A stretch of DNA of 64,000 nucleotides from positions 1-64,000 of the forward strand of contig CAZART010000010.1 of assembly GCA_964487555.1 (NCBI GenBank), given 5' to 3'. The stretch comes from CAZART01 sp964487555. Its GTDB lineage: Bacteria; Bacteroidota; Rhodothermia; Rhodothermales; VXPQ01. Made by a program: the position numbers and the translations under genes. The notes beneath the pieces are model-generated. The model saw nothing but the letters and a program-made list of their open reading frames with translations. It made no database searches and was not told where the DNA came from. Positions 44,028 to 53,469 of this stretch are shown here, piece after piece. Position 1 is the stretch's first letter. The number at the start of each line of letters is the position of its first letter.

Positions 44028-45014
44028 ATGGAATTCGCACAACCATACTGGCTGTATCTCCTCGCGCTCGTGCCGTTGTTGGCCGCGCTCGAGTGGTCGC
44101 ATGGCCGTCGGCGAAAGGCCGGGCTGCGCTACAGTTCGATTCGTGCGGCCGAGTCCGCGCCGAAAAGTCTATGGACGCGCATCCGAGCCCTACCGACCGT
44201 CTTACGCTACGGAGCGCTCGTGTTGGGTATCCTGGCCCTGGCACGGCCGCAGGAACGTAATGTGGTTGAAGAGCGGTTCGCAGAGGGCGTCGACATCATG
44301 CTGGTGCTCGACACGTCCACCTCCATGCGCGCGCAGGATTTCAGCCCCAACCGCTTTGAAGCCGCCCGCGACGTAGCGGCCGATTTCATTCGCGGACGGA
44401 CGTCCGACCGGGTAGGCCTCGTCGTCTTCGCGGCAAAGGCCTACACGCAGGCGCCCCTGACGCTCGACTACAATTTCTTGCTTCGAATGCTCGAAGAAGT
44501 CGAAGTGGGCGTAATTGAAGACGGAACGGCCATTGGAACGGCGATTGCGATGGCCGTCAATCGGCTGAAGGAGAGCGCGGCAAAGAGCAAGGTGCTCATT
44601 CTGCTGACCGATGGTCAGAACAATCGCGGCGAAATCGATCCGGTAACCGCGTCCGACGTCGCCGAGACTATGGACGTGCGCATCTATTCGATCGGCGTTG
44701 GCGCTTATGGAGAAGCGCCGTTTCTTTTCGACGATCCGTTCGGTGGGCAGCGGCGAAGAATGGTCCCCGTCGAAATTGACGAAGAGATGCTGATGAGCGT
44801 GGCCGAGAATACAGGTGGCCGGTACTTCCGCGCTACCAACAAGCAGGCGCTTCGTGACGTGTACGAGGAGATCGGCGAACTCGAAAAGACGAAAATCGAA
44901 GAACGTGTCTATACGGACTACAACGAGCGGTATGCAATCTTTCTGCTTCCGGCATTCGGATTGCTCCTGCTTGAACTGCTCCTGTCAAACACGCGATTGA
45001 GACGTTTGCCCTAA
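44028..45014 (+). CDS. batA: BatA, VWA-domain aerotolerance protein
   Basis: The protein is 328 aa. A membrane helix at each end (residues 8-22 and about 305-320) flanks a von Willebrand A domain with the MIDAS motif DTSTSM (from D95) and a second metal-site region LILLTDGQNN. A further hydrophobic stretch (about 60-72) precedes the domain. ATG 44028 gives MEFAQPYWLYLL; an upstream in-frame ATG adds 12 residues. The Bat proteins are membrane-associated and affect stress or aerotolerance; their biochemistry is not settled. batB starts immediately after the stop codon. Confidence 0.9.
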   Translation: MEFAQPYWLYLLALVPLLAALEWSHGRRRKAGLRYSSIRAAESAPKSLWTRIRALPTVLRYGALVLGILALARPQERNVVEERFAEGVDIMLVLDTSTSMRAQDFSPNRFEAARDVAADFIRGRTSDRVGLVVFAAKAYTQAPLTLDYNFLLRMLEEVEVGVIEDGTAIGTAIAMAVNRLKESAAKSKVLILLTDGQNNRGEIDPVTASDVAETMDVRIYSIGVGAYGEAPFLFDDPFGGQRRRMVPVEIDEEMLMSVAENTGGRYFRATNKQALRDVYEEIGELEKTKIEERVYTDYNERYAIFLLPAFGLLLLELLLSNTRLRRLP

Positions 45015-46049
45015 ATGGAATGGCTGCATCCCACATATCTCTGGGCGTTGGTCGGCGTGCCTTCCGCGGTCGCCCTTTTCCTTTGGGCGGCCTGGCGCCG
45101 GCGCGACGCGCTCCGGCGTTTCGGAGACGAATCCGTCGTATCGAAGCTGGTTGCTGCGGTCAGCGCGCGGCGGCGGCGCTGGAAGGCGGCAGCCATCGTC
45201 GGCAGCGTGTTGCTGCTCGCCGTGGCGCTCGCCGGGCCCCGCTATGGCACAAAATTACGCGAAGTAAAGCGCGAAGGCGTCGATCTAATGATCGCACTCG
45301 ACGTCTCTTCGTCCATGCTTGCCGAGGATGTCGCACCGAATCGTCTCTCCCGGGCCAAGAACGAGATTAAGAAACTGCTCGGCGAGTTGAAGGGAGACCG
45401 TGTGGGATTGGTGATTTTTGCGGGGGACGCGTTCGTTCAGTGTCCCCTCACGACGGACTACTCGGCGCTGCGACTCTTCCTGGACGTGGCCGAGCCAGGC
45501 ATGATACCCACGCCGGGCACCGACTTTAGCGCCGCGCTGCGACAGGCGACCGATGCCTTCAAGTCCCCTGCCGATCCGTCGGATAACCCGACCCGCGCCC
45601 TCCTCTTTGTCTCGGACGGCGAAAATCATGTGGCAAACGTGCGGGAGATGGCCGAAGACGCGCGCAGCGAGGGGATCGTGCTCTACGCAGCCGGTGTCGG
45701 TGAAACAACGGGGTCGCCCATTCCGATCTACAACAATGGGCGACGCATCGGCTACAAGAAGGACAGTCAAGGAAAAATCGTCCACACACGATTGGAAGAG
45801 CAGGCGCTCCGAACCTTCGCGACCGATGCCGGCTATTTCCGAATCGCTCGGACCTCGAGCTCACTGCCGAATATGATCGCGGCGCTAGATAGGCTCGAGA
45901 AGCGAGAACTCGCCCGTGAGGAGTTCGAAGAGTACGAGGAGCGATTCCAGTGGCCCCTCGCGCTCGCATTGTTTCTCCTCGGTCTTGAACGAATCGTCAG
46001 TGATCGCCGTAAGCCTTCCGTTCAGCCTGAAGCCGCCTCACCATCATGA
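45015..46049 (+). CDS. batB: BatB, VWA-domain aerotolerance protein
   Basis: The protein is 344 aa with the same plan as BatA: N-terminal helix (LWALVGVPSAVALFLWAAW), second helix near 58-75, VWA domain with MIDAS DVSSSM and the SDGENH segment, and a C-terminal helix (FQWPLALALFLLGLERIV). The ATG abuts the batA stop, and the stop overlaps batC by four bases, so translation is probably coupled. Confidence 0.9.
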   Translation: MEWLHPTYLWALVGVPSAVALFLWAAWRRRDALRRFGDESVVSKLVAAVSARRRRWKAAAIVGSVLLLAVALAGPRYGTKLREVKREGVDLMIALDVSSSMLAEDVAPNRLSRAKNEIKKLLGELKGDRVGLVIFAGDAFVQCPLTTDYSALRLFLDVAEPGMIPTPGTDFSAALRQATDAFKSPADPSDNPTRALLFVSDGENHVANVREMAEDARSEGIVLYAAGVGETTGSPIPIYNNGRRIGYKKDSQGKIVHTRLEEQALRTFATDAGYFRIARTSSSLPNMIAALDRLEKRELAREEFEEYEERFQWPLALALFLLGLERIVSDRRKPSVQPEAASPS

Positions 46050-46816
46050 CCTTACGCATTCTTGCATTTCTACTGTTGTTGCCGTGGACGGCGGATGACG
46101 GCGACGAGGAAGGTCGCCGCGGTAACGAGTTCTACGCGCAGCAACAATTTGCCCTCGCGATCGAGTCGTATGATCGCGGCCTTGCCGCCCTCTCCGGCGA
46201 GGCGCCGCGACTGCTGCGGTATGGATTGCTGAACAATCTCGGAGCTGCGCTTCTCAAGTCCGGAGACGCCGAGGCCGCCGGCGAAGCTTTCGCGCGTGCA
46301 CTGAACGAGGCTCCGTCATCCGGCGACGTGGCGCGAACGTCTTACAATGCGGGAAACGCGTCGTTCGCGGCACAAGATCTCGAGACGGCGCTCAAGCACT
46401 ACCGCGAAAGTCTTCTGACCGATCCGACGAATGAAGACGCGAAGTTCAACTACGAGTTCGTGAAGCGCCGGCTTCAGCAGCAGCAGCAGCAGGAGCAACA
46501 GCAGCAGGGCGATCAGCAGAATGAGGATCAACAGGATCAGCAGAACGGTGATCAGGAGCAAGAAGGCGGAGAGCAGAATCAGGACCAGCAGCAGGATGAG
46601 CAGCAGGACGGCGGCTCTCAACAGGAGCAGCAAGAATCTCCGTCAGAACAGGAGGACGCGCAAGCGGAGCAGTCCCGACAACAGCCCTCACCCAATGATC
46701 TGAGTGAAGAACAGGCGCAGCAGATCCTTCAGGCTCTCCAGAATGAGGAGGAGCAGCTCCTGAGACAGGTCCAGCGCCCAAAATCGCGACCGCGTCAAGT
46801 CGAAAAAGATTGGTAG
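46046..46816 (+). CDS. batC: BatC, TPR protein with Gln-rich tail
   Basis: The protein is 256 aa. After a short signal-like segment (LRILAFLLLLPWTA), two to three tetratricopeptide repeats follow (GNEFYAQQQFALAIESYDRG; YNAGNASFAAQDLETALKHY). Residues from about 145 to 215 are almost entirely Gln, Glu, Asp, Asn and Gly, encoded by CAG-rich sequence, a low-complexity tail that is common in BatC. TPRs suggest a scaffold for the other Bat proteins. Confidence 0.87.
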   Translation: MTLRILAFLLLLPWTADDGDEEGRRGNEFYAQQQFALAIESYDRGLAALSGEAPRLLRYGLLNNLGAALLKSGDAEAAGEAFARALNEAPSSGDVARTSYNAGNASFAAQDLETALKHYRESLLTDPTNEDAKFNYEFVKRRLQQQQQQEQQQQGDQQNEDQQDQQNGDQEQEGGEQNQDQQQDEQQDGGSQQEQQESPSEQEDAQAEQSRQQPSPNDLSEEQAQQILQALQNEEEQLLRQVQRPKSRPRQVEKDW

Positions 46817-46819
46817 CGG

Positions 46820-48697
46820 ATGAGAATGACTTCTCACATCGTCACGAGCGCCCTTGCGGCATGCCTCCTTTTGGCGGGGACGGCACAGGCGCAGCAGGTG
46901 GAAGTCGTTGCCACCGTAAGTACAACCACGATCGGGCTGGACGAACAGCTCCTATACAGTATCGAGGTCAAAGGGGCCTCGATGTCTTCCGTCTCGACAC
47001 CGGAGCCACCGTCCACGCAGAATCTCTCTCTCGTTCAGCGAACGCCGAGCACGCAACGGAACATGACCATCATCAACGGAAATCTCCAACAAAGCATAGG
47101 CTTTCGGTGGGGATTCCGTCCCATTCAGGAGGGTGAGGCGGTGATCGATGCCGCTCAGGTCACCGTGGACGGCAAGAACTATTCGACAGAAACCATCCGC
47201 ATTCGAGTCGTACCGCAGGCGCAGCGGCCATCTCGCCCGCAAGCGGGTGGGCGCCCGCAGGCACCGTTCCGTTTCCCGCCTTCTCAAGGACAGGGCGATG
47301 CGGATGACGATCGAGCGATCGAGAAGAAAGATCTTTTCATTCGCGCCATTCCCAGCGCCCGCGAGGCCCTTCAGAATGAGCAGGTGACCATCGAATACCA
47401 GCTTTTCTTCCGCGACGGCATTCAGCTTCGGCATAGCCGGCTTGCCGGTTCGTGGGATGCGGGAGGATTCTGGCGCGAGGAATTTGAGGTTGATACGCGG
47501 CCGATTCCGAAGAGCGTCGTCGAGAACGGACTTCTCTATCACATGATCGTACTGAAACGGGTTGCCGTCTTCCCGACTCGCCCCGGCCGCCTGTCGATCG
47601 ATCCACTCAAGATCGAAACGGAAGCCTATTTTCCGTTCGGCTCCTCTGATCCGTTCGAGCGGTTTTTCTCGCTGCGAAATCAGTTCGAAACGGTTGAGCT
47701 TGTCTCGGACCCCGTCCACATCGACGTACGTCCGCTGCCTTCCGGCGCACCCCCCTCGTTCAGCGGCGCCGTCGGTAATTTCGATATGCGAGCGACCCTC
47801 GACCGTTCGGAGGTGGAAATCGGTGAGCCGATTGAAGTCGAAATTACGATTTCCGGCACCGGAAATCTCGCTACGCTCGACCTACCTCCGTTCCGGCCAC
47901 CCGGCATCTTTGAGCGTTACGACCCGGACATCGTCACGAACATCAAGCGAGATGGTCGGCGGATTGCCGGCAGTAAGACGTTTACTTACGTTCTTGTGCC
48001 GCGCTCGAACGGCGATTTCACGATGCCATCGGTTGAATTTGCCTATTTCGACCCGGCCATGAACCGCTATCAGACCCGCCGTGCCGAACTCGGCGAGGTG
48101 CGGGCTGTGGGAACGGCCGCTCCATTGGCGGCGGGGAGCACCGTCGAGGGCCTTCCCGTCGACGACATCGCGGGCATCATCACAGTGGCATCGTGGGAAT
48201 CGACCGGCGAGACCCCGTTGCACATGAGCGTGTGGCCGTATCTTGTCCTGTTCCTCCCGCCACTCGGTCTCGCGGGCCTCTATCTATACGAGCGTCGAGC
48301 GCACCGTCTGGCGCACGATACGGAATTCGCGCGCGGCCGGATCGCGCATCCGCTGGCAAGAAAGCACTTGAAGAAGGCCGACGCGCTGTTGAAGCAAAAC
48401 GAGCCCCGGCTGTTTTATGAGGAAATTGAGCGGGCCGTCATGGGATTCGTCGGAAATCGTCTGAACGTGGCCGAACTCGGGCTAACGCGGGCGGAGCTTG
48501 ACGCGCGGCTGACACACGTCGGCGTGGCGGAGCCCGTTCGCGATTCACTCAAGCAGCTCCTTTCCGAATGCGACCAGGCGCAGTACGCTCCCGTACCACC
48601 CAGTCGAAAGACGATGGAAAGCGCCGAAGAACGTGCCTCCCGATTAATCGTCGCGATCGACCATGCCGCCGGCCGGAAGGCCGCGGTTCAGGCGTAG
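46820..48697 (+). CDS. batD: BatD, oxygen-tolerance protein
   Basis: The protein is 625 aa with a signal peptide ending in AGTAQAQ. The large periplasmic part contains BatD domains (VEVVATVSTTTIGLDEQLLY; LFIRAIPSAREALQNEQVTI; VEIGEPIEVEITISGTGNL), followed by one membrane helix (WPYLVLFLPPLGLAGLYLY) and a cytoplasmic tail ending in a helical segment. It follows batC by three bp. BatD is the main extracytoplasmic component of the system. Confidence 0.9.
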   Translation: MRMTSHIVTSALAACLLLAGTAQAQQVEVVATVSTTTIGLDEQLLYSIEVKGASMSSVSTPEPPSTQNLSLVQRTPSTQRNMTIINGNLQQSIGFRWGFRPIQEGEAVIDAAQVTVDGKNYSTETIRIRVVPQAQRPSRPQAGGRPQAPFRFPPSQGQGDADDDRAIEKKDLFIRAIPSAREALQNEQVTIEYQLFFRDGIQLRHSRLAGSWDAGGFWREEFEVDTRPIPKSVVENGLLYHMIVLKRVAVFPTRPGRLSIDPLKIETEAYFPFGSSDPFERFFSLRNQFETVELVSDPVHIDVRPLPSGAPPSFSGAVGNFDMRATLDRSEVEIGEPIEVEITISGTGNLATLDLPPFRPPGIFERYDPDIVTNIKRDGRRIAGSKTFTYVLVPRSNGDFTMPSVEFAYFDPAMNRYQTRRAELGEVRAVGTAAPLAAGSTVEGLPVDDIAGIITVASWESTGETPLHMSVWPYLVLFLPPLGLAGLYLYERRAHRLAHDTEFARGRIAHPLARKHLKKADALLKQNEPRLFYEEIERAVMGFVGNRLNVAELGLTRAELDARLTHVGVAEPVRDSLKQLLSECDQAQYAPVPPSRKTMESAEERASRLIVAIDHAAGRKAAVQA

Positions 48698-48705
48698 CCC
48701 GAACG

Positions 48706-49476
48706 ATGTACGCTCGTCCCTTCATCCTTGCGCTGCTGACCGGTCTGATCGCAGTCTCGTCTCCGACGGCCGCGTCGTGCCAGGCCCTGGAGCGGGCCAT
48801 CCGCCATTTCGACGAAGGCAACCTGCGCTATCGGCAGGGCGAATTCCGCGGCGCCCTGACCAGCTACGAAAAGGCCATCGACGAAGGATTCGTGAGCGGC
48901 GCCCTTTATTTCAACATGGGGAACGCCTACTACCGGCTCGACGAGATGGGACAGGCCATCCGCTACTTTGAGAAAGCAGCCGAAATCATGCCGCGAAGCG
49001 CCGAACTGGAACACAATCTCCAACTTGTCCGATCGCAAGCGGTCGACCAATTTTCTCGTCTTCCGAATCCCTTCTGGAAATCCGGGTGGCGCTTTGTCGT
49101 GGGGGTGTTTGGACCGACCGGATTGTTTGCCGTCGGGCTGATCTTCTATTTCACCGCGATCGCCGTCCTTGCGCTTCGCATTCGCAGCGGCCAGACGCCG
49201 TGGCGCCGCCGGATTCTCTCCGTATCGGTGGCCCTGGCCATCGTTTTCGTAGGTGCCGGCTTCAGCGCATCGGTCGAACATCAGTCGGCGAGCCGGGCCG
49301 TCGTACTCATCGATGAAGTTACACTCCTCGAAGCGCCCGAAGGAGCGCGCTCCGATCTGGACATCCATGAAGGCCTCGTTGTCGATGTCGTACGGAGTCG
49401 AGACGAATGGATGGAAGTGCGCCTCCCGAATGGAGCGAAAGGGTGGGTTCGCAGCGAAGTTCTCGGACTCATATAG
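48706..49476 (+). CDS. batE: BatE, TPR and SH3-like protein
   Basis: The protein is predicted at 256 aa. A signal peptide (ILALLTGLIAVSSPTAASCQA) is followed by TPRs (FDEGNLRYRQGEFRGALTSY; YFNMGNAYYRLDEMGQAIRY), two membrane helices (FGPTGLFAVGLIFYFTAIAV; ILSVSVALAIVFVGAGF) and a C-terminal SH3b-like domain (LDIHEGLVVDVVRSRDEWME). This matches BatE. It ends the bat cluster; the thymidine kinase gene starts at the next base. Confidence 0.87.
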   Translation: MYARPFILALLTGLIAVSSPTAASCQALERAIRHFDEGNLRYRQGEFRGALTSYEKAIDEGFVSGALYFNMGNAYYRLDEMGQAIRYFEKAAEIMPRSAELEHNLQLVRSQAVDQFSRLPNPFWKSGWRFVVGVFGPTGLFAVGLIFYFTAIAVLALRIRSGQTPWRRRILSVSVALAIVFVGAGFSASVEHQSASRAVVLIDEVTLLEAPEGARSDLDIHEGLVVDVVRSRDEWMEVRLPNGAKGWVRSEVLGLI

Positions 49477-50133
49477 ATGATGGAACCGGTTATTCTCCAT
49501 AGAGCGGCGCAGAGGGGTTGGATCGAGTTGATTTGCGGTTCGATGTTTAGCGGCAAGACCGAGGAACTGATCCGCCGCCTGCGCCGTGCTCGAATTGCCC
49601 GTCAGCGCGTCGATATTTTCAAACCGGCGATAGAAACACGGTACAGCCGGCATGAGGTCGTTTCGCACGATGACACGGCAATCCATTCTACGGCGGTCGA
49701 AACGGCGCAGGAGATCCTCGTCCTGGTTGGTGACGCCAATGTCATCGGTATCGACGAGGCCCAGTTTTTCGATCAAGACCTGGTTCGTGTCGCCGACAAA
49801 CTGGCACGGACAGGAAAACGCGTGATCATCGCGGGGTTGGACCAGGATTATCTCGGACGTCCTTTCGAGCCGGTGCCGTCTTTGATGGCCATCGCGGAGC
49901 ACGTGACGAAGCTGCATGCGGTCTGCGTCGTCTGCGGCGCGCCCGCCAACCATTCGCAGCGGATCTCGACCAGCCAGGAACGTGTGATGCTGGGTGCGAT
50001 CGAAGCGTACGAGCCGAGGTGTCGTCAGTGCTTTGAGCCGCACGCTATTTCAAAGTCGGCGCAAACGGAGATGGAATTGGAGGAAGGGGAAGGAAAGGGG
50101 GAGAAGGAAGGAGAACGGATCAAAGATAGATGA
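49477..50133 (+). CDS. tdk: Thymidine kinase (type II)
   Basis: The protein is 218 aa. GSMFSGKTEEL is the P-loop, VIGIDEAQFF the Walker B/lasso region, and two Cys pairs (CVVCGAPA and CRQC) form the zinc lasso of type II enzymes. It phosphorylates thymidine for dTTP salvage. The last 20 residues are a Glu/Lys/Gly run encoded by purine-rich DNA, beyond the usual end. It abuts batE without a gap, although the functional link is not obvious. Confidence 0.93.
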   Translation: MMEPVILHRAAQRGWIELICGSMFSGKTEELIRRLRRARIARQRVDIFKPAIETRYSRHEVVSHDDTAIHSTAVETAQEILVLVGDANVIGIDEAQFFDQDLVRVADKLARTGKRVIIAGLDQDYLGRPFEPVPSLMAIAEHVTKLHAVCVVCGAPANHSQRISTSQERVMLGAIEAYEPRCRQCFEPHAISKSAQTEMELEEGEGKGEKEGERIKDR

Positions 50134-50344
50134 CCGAGCACCGCTTTCGGATCCTTTACAACGTCATCTCACGGCTTGTCTGCGCGGGTTCGGGATCTTG
50201 CGAATGAGGCCGTAGTCTGCTATGTTGAGCCGTCGCGTCCACCGGCGGATGGCCCGCTTTTCAACCGCCCGAATCTCGTACGATCGAGGACATTCGGCGG
50301 CGCACGTTGGCCGCCCTACTCTGCTTGTCGTATTGCGTTTGCCG

Positions 50345-52264
50345 ATGGCCACTCAAAGGTATCTCGTCACTGCTCGGAAATACCGCCCTCAATTATTTGA
50401 GGAGCTCGTCGCGCAGGAACACGTCACGGAGACGCTGAAGAACGCCATCCGTCTCGACCGTCTTGCCCACGCCTATCTGTTTAGCGGCCCGCGAGGCGTT
50501 GGGAAAACGACAGCCGCGCGAATACTGGCGAAGGCGATCAACTGCACGACGCCTCTGGAAGAACGCAAAGGAAGCGCCGAACCCTGCCGCCGGTGCGATT
50601 CGTGCCGCACGTTCGAAGAAGCACGCAGCCTCAACATTATCGAGATCGACGCGGCCTCGAACAATAAGGTCGACGACATCCGCGATCTCAGAGAGACCGT
50701 ACGGATTCCCCCTTTAGGCGGGCGCAAGAAGGTGTACATCGTGGACGAAGTCCACATGCTTTCTACGGCGGCCTTCAACGCGCTGCTAAAGACGCTCGAA
50801 GAACCGCCGCCGCACGTCCTTTTCATCTTCGCGACGACGGAGCCTCACAAGGTGCTGGCAACCATCCTGTCGCGGTGTCAGCGGTTTGATTTCCGCCGGA
50901 TCGCCGTTCCGGAAATCGTTTCACGCCTGCGCGAGATCTGCGGCGAGGAAGGCATAACGGCGGATGAAGCCTCCTTGATGCTCATAGCACGGAAGGGTGA
51001 CGGTGCCTTGCGCGATGCGCTGTCCGTCTTCGACCAGGCCGTCTCGCTTTGCGGCAGCGATCTGCAGTACGCCGAGCTGGCGCAGGCACTCGGCGTCGTC
51101 GACATCGACCTCTATTTTGAAAGTACGAACCTAGTCACCGAGCGCAGTGCGGCCGGCATGCTTCGCCTGGTCGATCGAATCGTCCGATCCGGGTACGATA
51201 TTCAGGAATTCCTCAGCGGCCTCGCCGAGCATCTCCGCAATCTGCTCGTGGCCCGCGCGATGTCCGACACGTCTCTGATCGAGGCGGCGGAGGCGACGCG
51301 CGAGCGCTACGCCCTGGCGGCAGCGACATTTTCGGAGACGGACTTGCTACGCCTCCTAACGCTGGTCTCCGGCGCCGAAGAATCGATAAAGAATAGTCCG
51401 CAGCCGCGACTGCGGCTCGAGACGGCCCTCTTGAAAATGGCCGCGATCACGCTCGCCGCCGATCTCCGCCAGGCCATCGACAAGATCGATCGTCTCGAAA
51501 AGATGGCGCGTGAGGGCACGCTACCGGCCGACCTCGGCAACGGATCCGCATCCGGCGATGGTGGCCCCGGGGAGGGCGGGAACGGACCTAAATCGAGCGA
51601 TGCCGGTGCGGCTCCGTCCGGCACGCCGTCTCCGCCAAAGTCGGCTCGACACGAAAATCACGCGGAATCCCGCCTACAACCGCCGACACCCGGCGACGAG
51701 ACCCCCTCCTCCCCGCCACAAACGCCACACGGCTCCGAGGCGCCGCCCTCCTCCTCTTCTGATCGTCGCTCTCCCGCCCGGGATATCTTCGGCAAGCCCG
51801 CCATAGAGCGAAAGAATCCGCCGCCGTCTACGAACTCGGCGTCGAGCTCGGCGACCGACGAGGTCGATGTCGCCGTTGCGGAGGCACCAAATGTCGCTCC
51901 CCTGACGCAGATTTGGGACGATCTCGTGGCCCAGGTCACCGAAGATCGCATCCACGTCGGCTCACTTCTCAAGCACAGCAGGCCGCAGGACCTGTGCGAC
52001 GGCGTCGCCATGATCGGCGTGCCGGACGACTTTCACCATCGTTTGCTCAGCCATCAGCAAGAATATCTGATCGAGCAAATCAAGCCGCTGCTCTCGGTGT
52101 CGATTCGATCGATGCGCTTCAGCATCCGTGACGATCTCGATGCGCCCGGCGCGGACGAAACCGCCTCAGATTTCGATCCGTACGAGTACATGCAGCGAAA
52201 ACGGCAGGAGAACCCTGTAATCCGTGCCCTTTTTGATCAGTTCGGCGGTGAGCTGGTGTGGTAG
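50345..52264 (+). CDS. dnaX: DNA polymerase III subunit gamma/tau
   Basis: The protein is predicted at 639 aa. It is the ATPase core of the clamp loader. MATQRYLVTARKYRP sets the start; AYLFSGPRGVGKTTAARILA is the Walker A, CRRCDSC the zinc module, YIVDEVHML the Walker B, and FATTEPHKVLATILSRCQRF the sensor/SRC arginine finger. Residues from about 410 to 530 are a Pro/Ser-rich linker, and the end (VIRALFDQFGGELVW) resembles the tau tail. No frameshift signal was sought. ybaB and recR follow in the classical order dnaX-ybaB-recR. Confidence 0.94.
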   Translation: MATQRYLVTARKYRPQLFEELVAQEHVTETLKNAIRLDRLAHAYLFSGPRGVGKTTAARILAKAINCTTPLEERKGSAEPCRRCDSCRTFEEARSLNIIEIDAASNNKVDDIRDLRETVRIPPLGGRKKVYIVDEVHMLSTAAFNALLKTLEEPPPHVLFIFATTEPHKVLATILSRCQRFDFRRIAVPEIVSRLREICGEEGITADEASLMLIARKGDGALRDALSVFDQAVSLCGSDLQYAELAQALGVVDIDLYFESTNLVTERSAAGMLRLVDRIVRSGYDIQEFLSGLAEHLRNLLVARAMSDTSLIEAAEATRERYALAAATFSETDLLRLLTLVSGAEESIKNSPQPRLRLETALLKMAAITLAADLRQAIDKIDRLEKMAREGTLPADLGNGSASGDGGPGEGGNGPKSSDAGAAPSGTPSPPKSARHENHAESRLQPPTPGDETPSSPPQTPHGSEAPPSSSSDRRSPARDIFGKPAIERKNPPPSTNSASSSATDEVDVAVAEAPNVAPLTQIWDDLVAQVTEDRIHVGSLLKHSRPQDLCDGVAMIGVPDDFHHRLLSHQQEYLIEQIKPLLSVSIRSMRFSIRDDLDAPGADETASDFDPYEYMQRKRQENPVIRALFDQFGGELVW

Positions 52265-52378
52265 TACAGGCGGCGGGACGGTCGCAGGCGATTACGCATT
52301 CACGATGCCGGCGACCCGCACACTTGGCGTCCCGGCCGCATCCAACTGTCCATTCAGAATTCAACTCGGTAGACGCAC

Positions 52379-52717
52379 ATGGCGAACGGACCCAATATGG
52401 CCGACATGTTCGGCAAGATCATGGAGATGCAGCAGAAGATGAATGAGGTGCAGGAAAATCTGGCCTCCAAGTCCGTGACGGCCGAAGCAGGCGGTGGGAT
52501 GGTCAAAGTGACGGCCAATGGTGCCCAGCGCATCACTGCCATCAAAATCGATCCTGACGCCGTCGATCCTGAGGACCTCGAGTTACTCGAGGATCTCGTC
52601 ATCGCCGGCGTGAACAAAGCCCTCGAAGAGGCGCAGGAGATCGCACGAAAGGAGATGCAGGGTGCCGCGGGGGGCATGTTGCCGCCGGGAATGGATCTGT
52701 CTTCGCTCGGGCTTTAG
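52379..52717 (+). CDS. YbaB/EbfC-family nucleoid-associated protein
   Basis: The protein is 112 aa, the usual length. KIMEMQQKMNEVQENLASKSV is the N-terminal helix, and GGGMVKVTANGAQRITAIKIDP and LLEDLVIAGVNKALEEAQ are the family core. It binds DNA and is regularly encoded between dnaX and recR, as here. Confidence 0.93.
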   Translation: MANGPNMADMFGKIMEMQQKMNEVQENLASKSVTAEAGGGMVKVTANGAQRITAIKIDPDAVDPEDLELLEDLVIAGVNKALEEAQEIARKEMQGAAGGMLPPGMDLSSLGL

Positions 52718-52749
52718 AAAGCCCCGTGAGTACTCGCTGAATCACACCC

Positions 52750-53469
52750 ATGCATTATTCCTCGGAAAGCGTCGACGCGTTAGTCGAGCAGTTCATGAAA
52801 CTGCCGAGCATCGGCCGCAAGACCGCGCAGCGCCTCGCCTCGTACGTCTTGAAGATGTCGCGTTCAGAGGTCGTCGAAATCGCAAAGGCCCTGGTCGACG
52901 TGAAAGATCGGGTAAAGAATTGCTCGATCTGCTTTAACGTAACCGACAACGACCCCTGCCCCATCTGCGCCTCGCACCGCCGGGATCATTCCATCATCTG
53001 CGTGGTCGAGGATGCGAACGACGTCATGGCGCTCGAACGCACGAACGAATACCGCGGTGTCTACCATGTGCTCGGCGGAGTGATCTCACCGCTCGACGGG
53101 ATCGGGCCGGAGGACCTCCACATCCGTTCCCTGGTAAGTCGGATCGATCCGGAATTCCGCAAGATGTCGTCGGACACGAACGGCACCGGCGCAGCGCCAA
53201 GCGAAGGCGGCGCCGACGAGGAGACGAACGGATCTGCCGTTTCAGAAGCGGCCGCCGAATACACGCATGGGATCGAGGTCAGCGAAGTGATTCTGGCGCT
53301 GAATCCGAATGTGGAAGGCGACACGACGGCCTACTACATCTCTCAACTTCTCAAGCCGCATGGCATCCGCATCACGCGCATTGCTCGCGGACTACCCATC
53401 GGGGGCGACCTCGAATATGCCGACGAGGCCACCCTGTCCCGCGCCATGGAAGGTAGAAGCGTCCTCTGA
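52750..53469 (+). CDS. recR: Recombination mediator RecR
   Basis: The protein is 239 aa against about 200 in most bacteria. LVEQFMKLPSIGRKTAQRLA is the HhH region, CSICFNVTDNDPCPIC the zinc finger, and IICVVEDANDVMALERTNEY with YHVLGGVISPLDGIGPEDL the Toprim domain. The extra length is a low-complexity insertion of about 35 residues (SSDTNGTGAAPSEGG and following) within the Toprim part. RecR loads RecA with RecO. The stop overlaps the next start (TGATG). Confidence 0.93.
   Translation: MHYSSESVDALVEQFMKLPSIGRKTAQRLASYVLKMSRSEVVEIAKALVDVKDRVKNCSICFNVTDNDPCPICASHRRDHSIICVVEDANDVMALERTNEYRGVYHVLGGVISPLDGIGPEDLHIRSLVSRIDPEFRKMSSDTNGTGAAPSEGGADEETNGSAVSEAAAEYTHGIEVSEVILALNPNVEGDTTAYYISQLLKPHGIRITRIARGLPIGGDLEYADEATLSRAMEGRSVL

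Noticed and set aside
48688..50043. Minus-strand open frame of 451 codons opposite batE and tdk
   Set aside because: Both plus-strand genes are firmly identified by motifs; the antisense product shows no family features.
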